This document shows positions 4,644-5,416 of a DNA stretch of 5,416 bases, piece after piece; the stretch's first letter is position 1; each line of letters begins with the position of its first letter. Location: the NCBI GenBank assembly GCA_937944075.1, contig CALDZZ010000125.1:1-5416 (forward strand), written 5' to 3'. The position numbers and the translations under genes were made by a program. The notes below the pieces were generated by a model. The model saw only the letters and a program-made list of their open reading frames with translations, searched no databases and was not told where the DNA came from. This DNA comes from an uncultured Rhizobiaceae group bacterium. GTDB taxonomy: Bacteria; Pseudomonadota; Alphaproteobacteria; Rhizobiales; Rhizobiaceae.

Positions 4644-5416
4644 ATGGATATTCGTGCAGCGGAAGTTTCCGCAATTCTAAAAGATCAAATTAAAAATTTC
4701 GGCAAGGAAGCTGAAGTTTCAGAAGTAGGCCAAGTGCTTTCCGTCGGTGACGGTATTGCCCGTGTTTACGGTCTGGATAACGTGCAGGCTGGTGAGCTTG
4801 TCGAATTCCCGGGCGGTATCGCTGGCATGGCGCTTAACCTTGAAGCTGACAATGTCGGCGTGGTGCTTTTCGGTGATGACCGTGGCATTAAAGAAGGCGA
4901 CACGGTAAAACGTACCGGCTCAATCGTTGACGTGCCCGTTGGCAAGGAAATGCTGGGTCGTGTGGTTGATGCGCTTGGTAACCCGATTGATGGCAAAGGC
5001 CCAATCAAGGCGAAGCAACGTGCTCGTGTTGATGTCAAGGCGCCTGGCATTATTCCTCGCAAATCCGTTCATGAGCCAATGTCTACAGGCCTTAAGGCGA
5101 TTGATGCGCTTATTCCTGTTGGTCGTGGCCAGCGTGAACTTGTGATTGGTGACCGCCAAACAGGTAAAACAGCGATTATTCTGGATACATTTCTTAACCA
5201 GAAGCCGGCACATGATGCAGGTAAAGAAGATGACAAGCTTTACTGTGTGTATGTGGCCGTTGGTCAAAAACGCTCAACCGTTGCGCAGTTTGTGAAAATT
5301 CTGGAAGAGCGCGGCGCTATGGAATATTCCATTGTTGTTGCTGCGACAGCTTCTGATCCTGCTCCAATGCAGTTCCTGGCACCTTTTGCTGCTACTGCAA
5401 TGGGTGAATATTTCCG
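4644..5416 (+). CDS. atpA: F1Fo ATP synthase alpha subunit (5' part)
   Basis: The first 257 codons of the non-catalytic nucleotide-binding subunit of the F1 ring are present; the gene runs off the right edge (the family is usually about 510 residues). The N-terminal helix (MDIRAAEVSAILKDQI) precedes the β-barrel domain, with VGDGIARVYGL at 34-44. The P-loop GDRQTGKT is at 169-176, with K175 as in E. coli. VAVGQKRSTVAQ and the AATASDPAPMQ stretch follow as expected. ATG 4644 is one base after the atpH stop, and AAAGAGG (4628-4634) inside the end of atpH is its ribosome-binding site, so translation is likely coupled. In this lineage atpG, atpD and atpC usually follow, but they lie outside the window. 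Confidence 0.98.
   Translation, partial: MDIRAAEVSAILKDQIKNFGKEAEVSEVGQVLSVGDGIARVYGLDNVQAGELVEFPGGIAGMALNLEADNVGVVLFGDDRGIKEGDTVKRTGSIVDVPVGKEMLGRVVDALGNPIDGKGPIKAKQRARVDVKAPGIIPRKSVHEPMSTGLKAIDALIPVGRGQRELVIGDRQTGKTAIILDTFLNQKPAHDAGKEDDKLYCVYVAVGQKRSTVAQFVKILEERGAMEYSIVVAATASDPAPMQFLAPFAATAMGEYF

Noticed and set aside
4920..5267. 115-codon minus-strand frame inside atpA
   Set aside because: It is antisense to the highly conserved nucleotide-binding domain of atpA, and the protein is not recognisable.

Overview
The window looks like an ordinary chromosomal segment of an alphaproteobacterium, most likely Hyphomicrobiales (the Rhizobium/Brucella group). Three things point there. The ATP synthase delta gene is followed at once by alpha with no F0 genes between them, the alphaproteobacterial split arrangement. 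The delta and alpha proteins read like Brucella/Rhizobium homologues. The YqaA-type, DsbB and small HNH proteins are of the rhizobial type. Base composition is moderate, lower than in typical rhizobia, so I do not name a genus.

Layout. Positions 1-192 are AT-rich, have no gene, and hold a dense set of ACCAACAAA-type repeats and palindromes. A tRNA-Leu(CAA) gene follows on the minus strand (193-277), with its promoter at 319-346. On the plus strand come a YqaA/DedA-like membrane protein (441-1022) and DsbB (1025-1561), two bases apart and probably one operon. They converge on a small HNH endonuclease-like gene (1621-2181, minus). Upstream of that lies an AlkA-type DNA-3-methyladenine glycosylase (2328-2972, minus). 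Diverging from it is an eight-helix membrane protein made of two copies of a four-helix unit (3046-3837, plus). A 244-base intergenic stretch rich in short repeats leads into atpH (4082-4642) and atpA (4644 to beyond the right edge).

Functions. atpH-atpA begin the F1 operon, giving the stalk and catalytic-ring subunits. DsbB re-oxidises the periplasmic disulfide donor DsbA with quinone. AlkA removes alkylated bases. The HNH protein has intact metal-binding and HNH residues, but its physiological role is unknown. The YqaA-like and duplicated membrane proteins are of unknown function.

I found no CRISPR array, insertion sequence, prophage gene or toxin-antitoxin pair. The parts not explained by known genes are the repeat cluster beside the tRNA, the repeats in the atp leader, the inverted repeat upstream of the HNH promoter, and the duplicated membrane protein.
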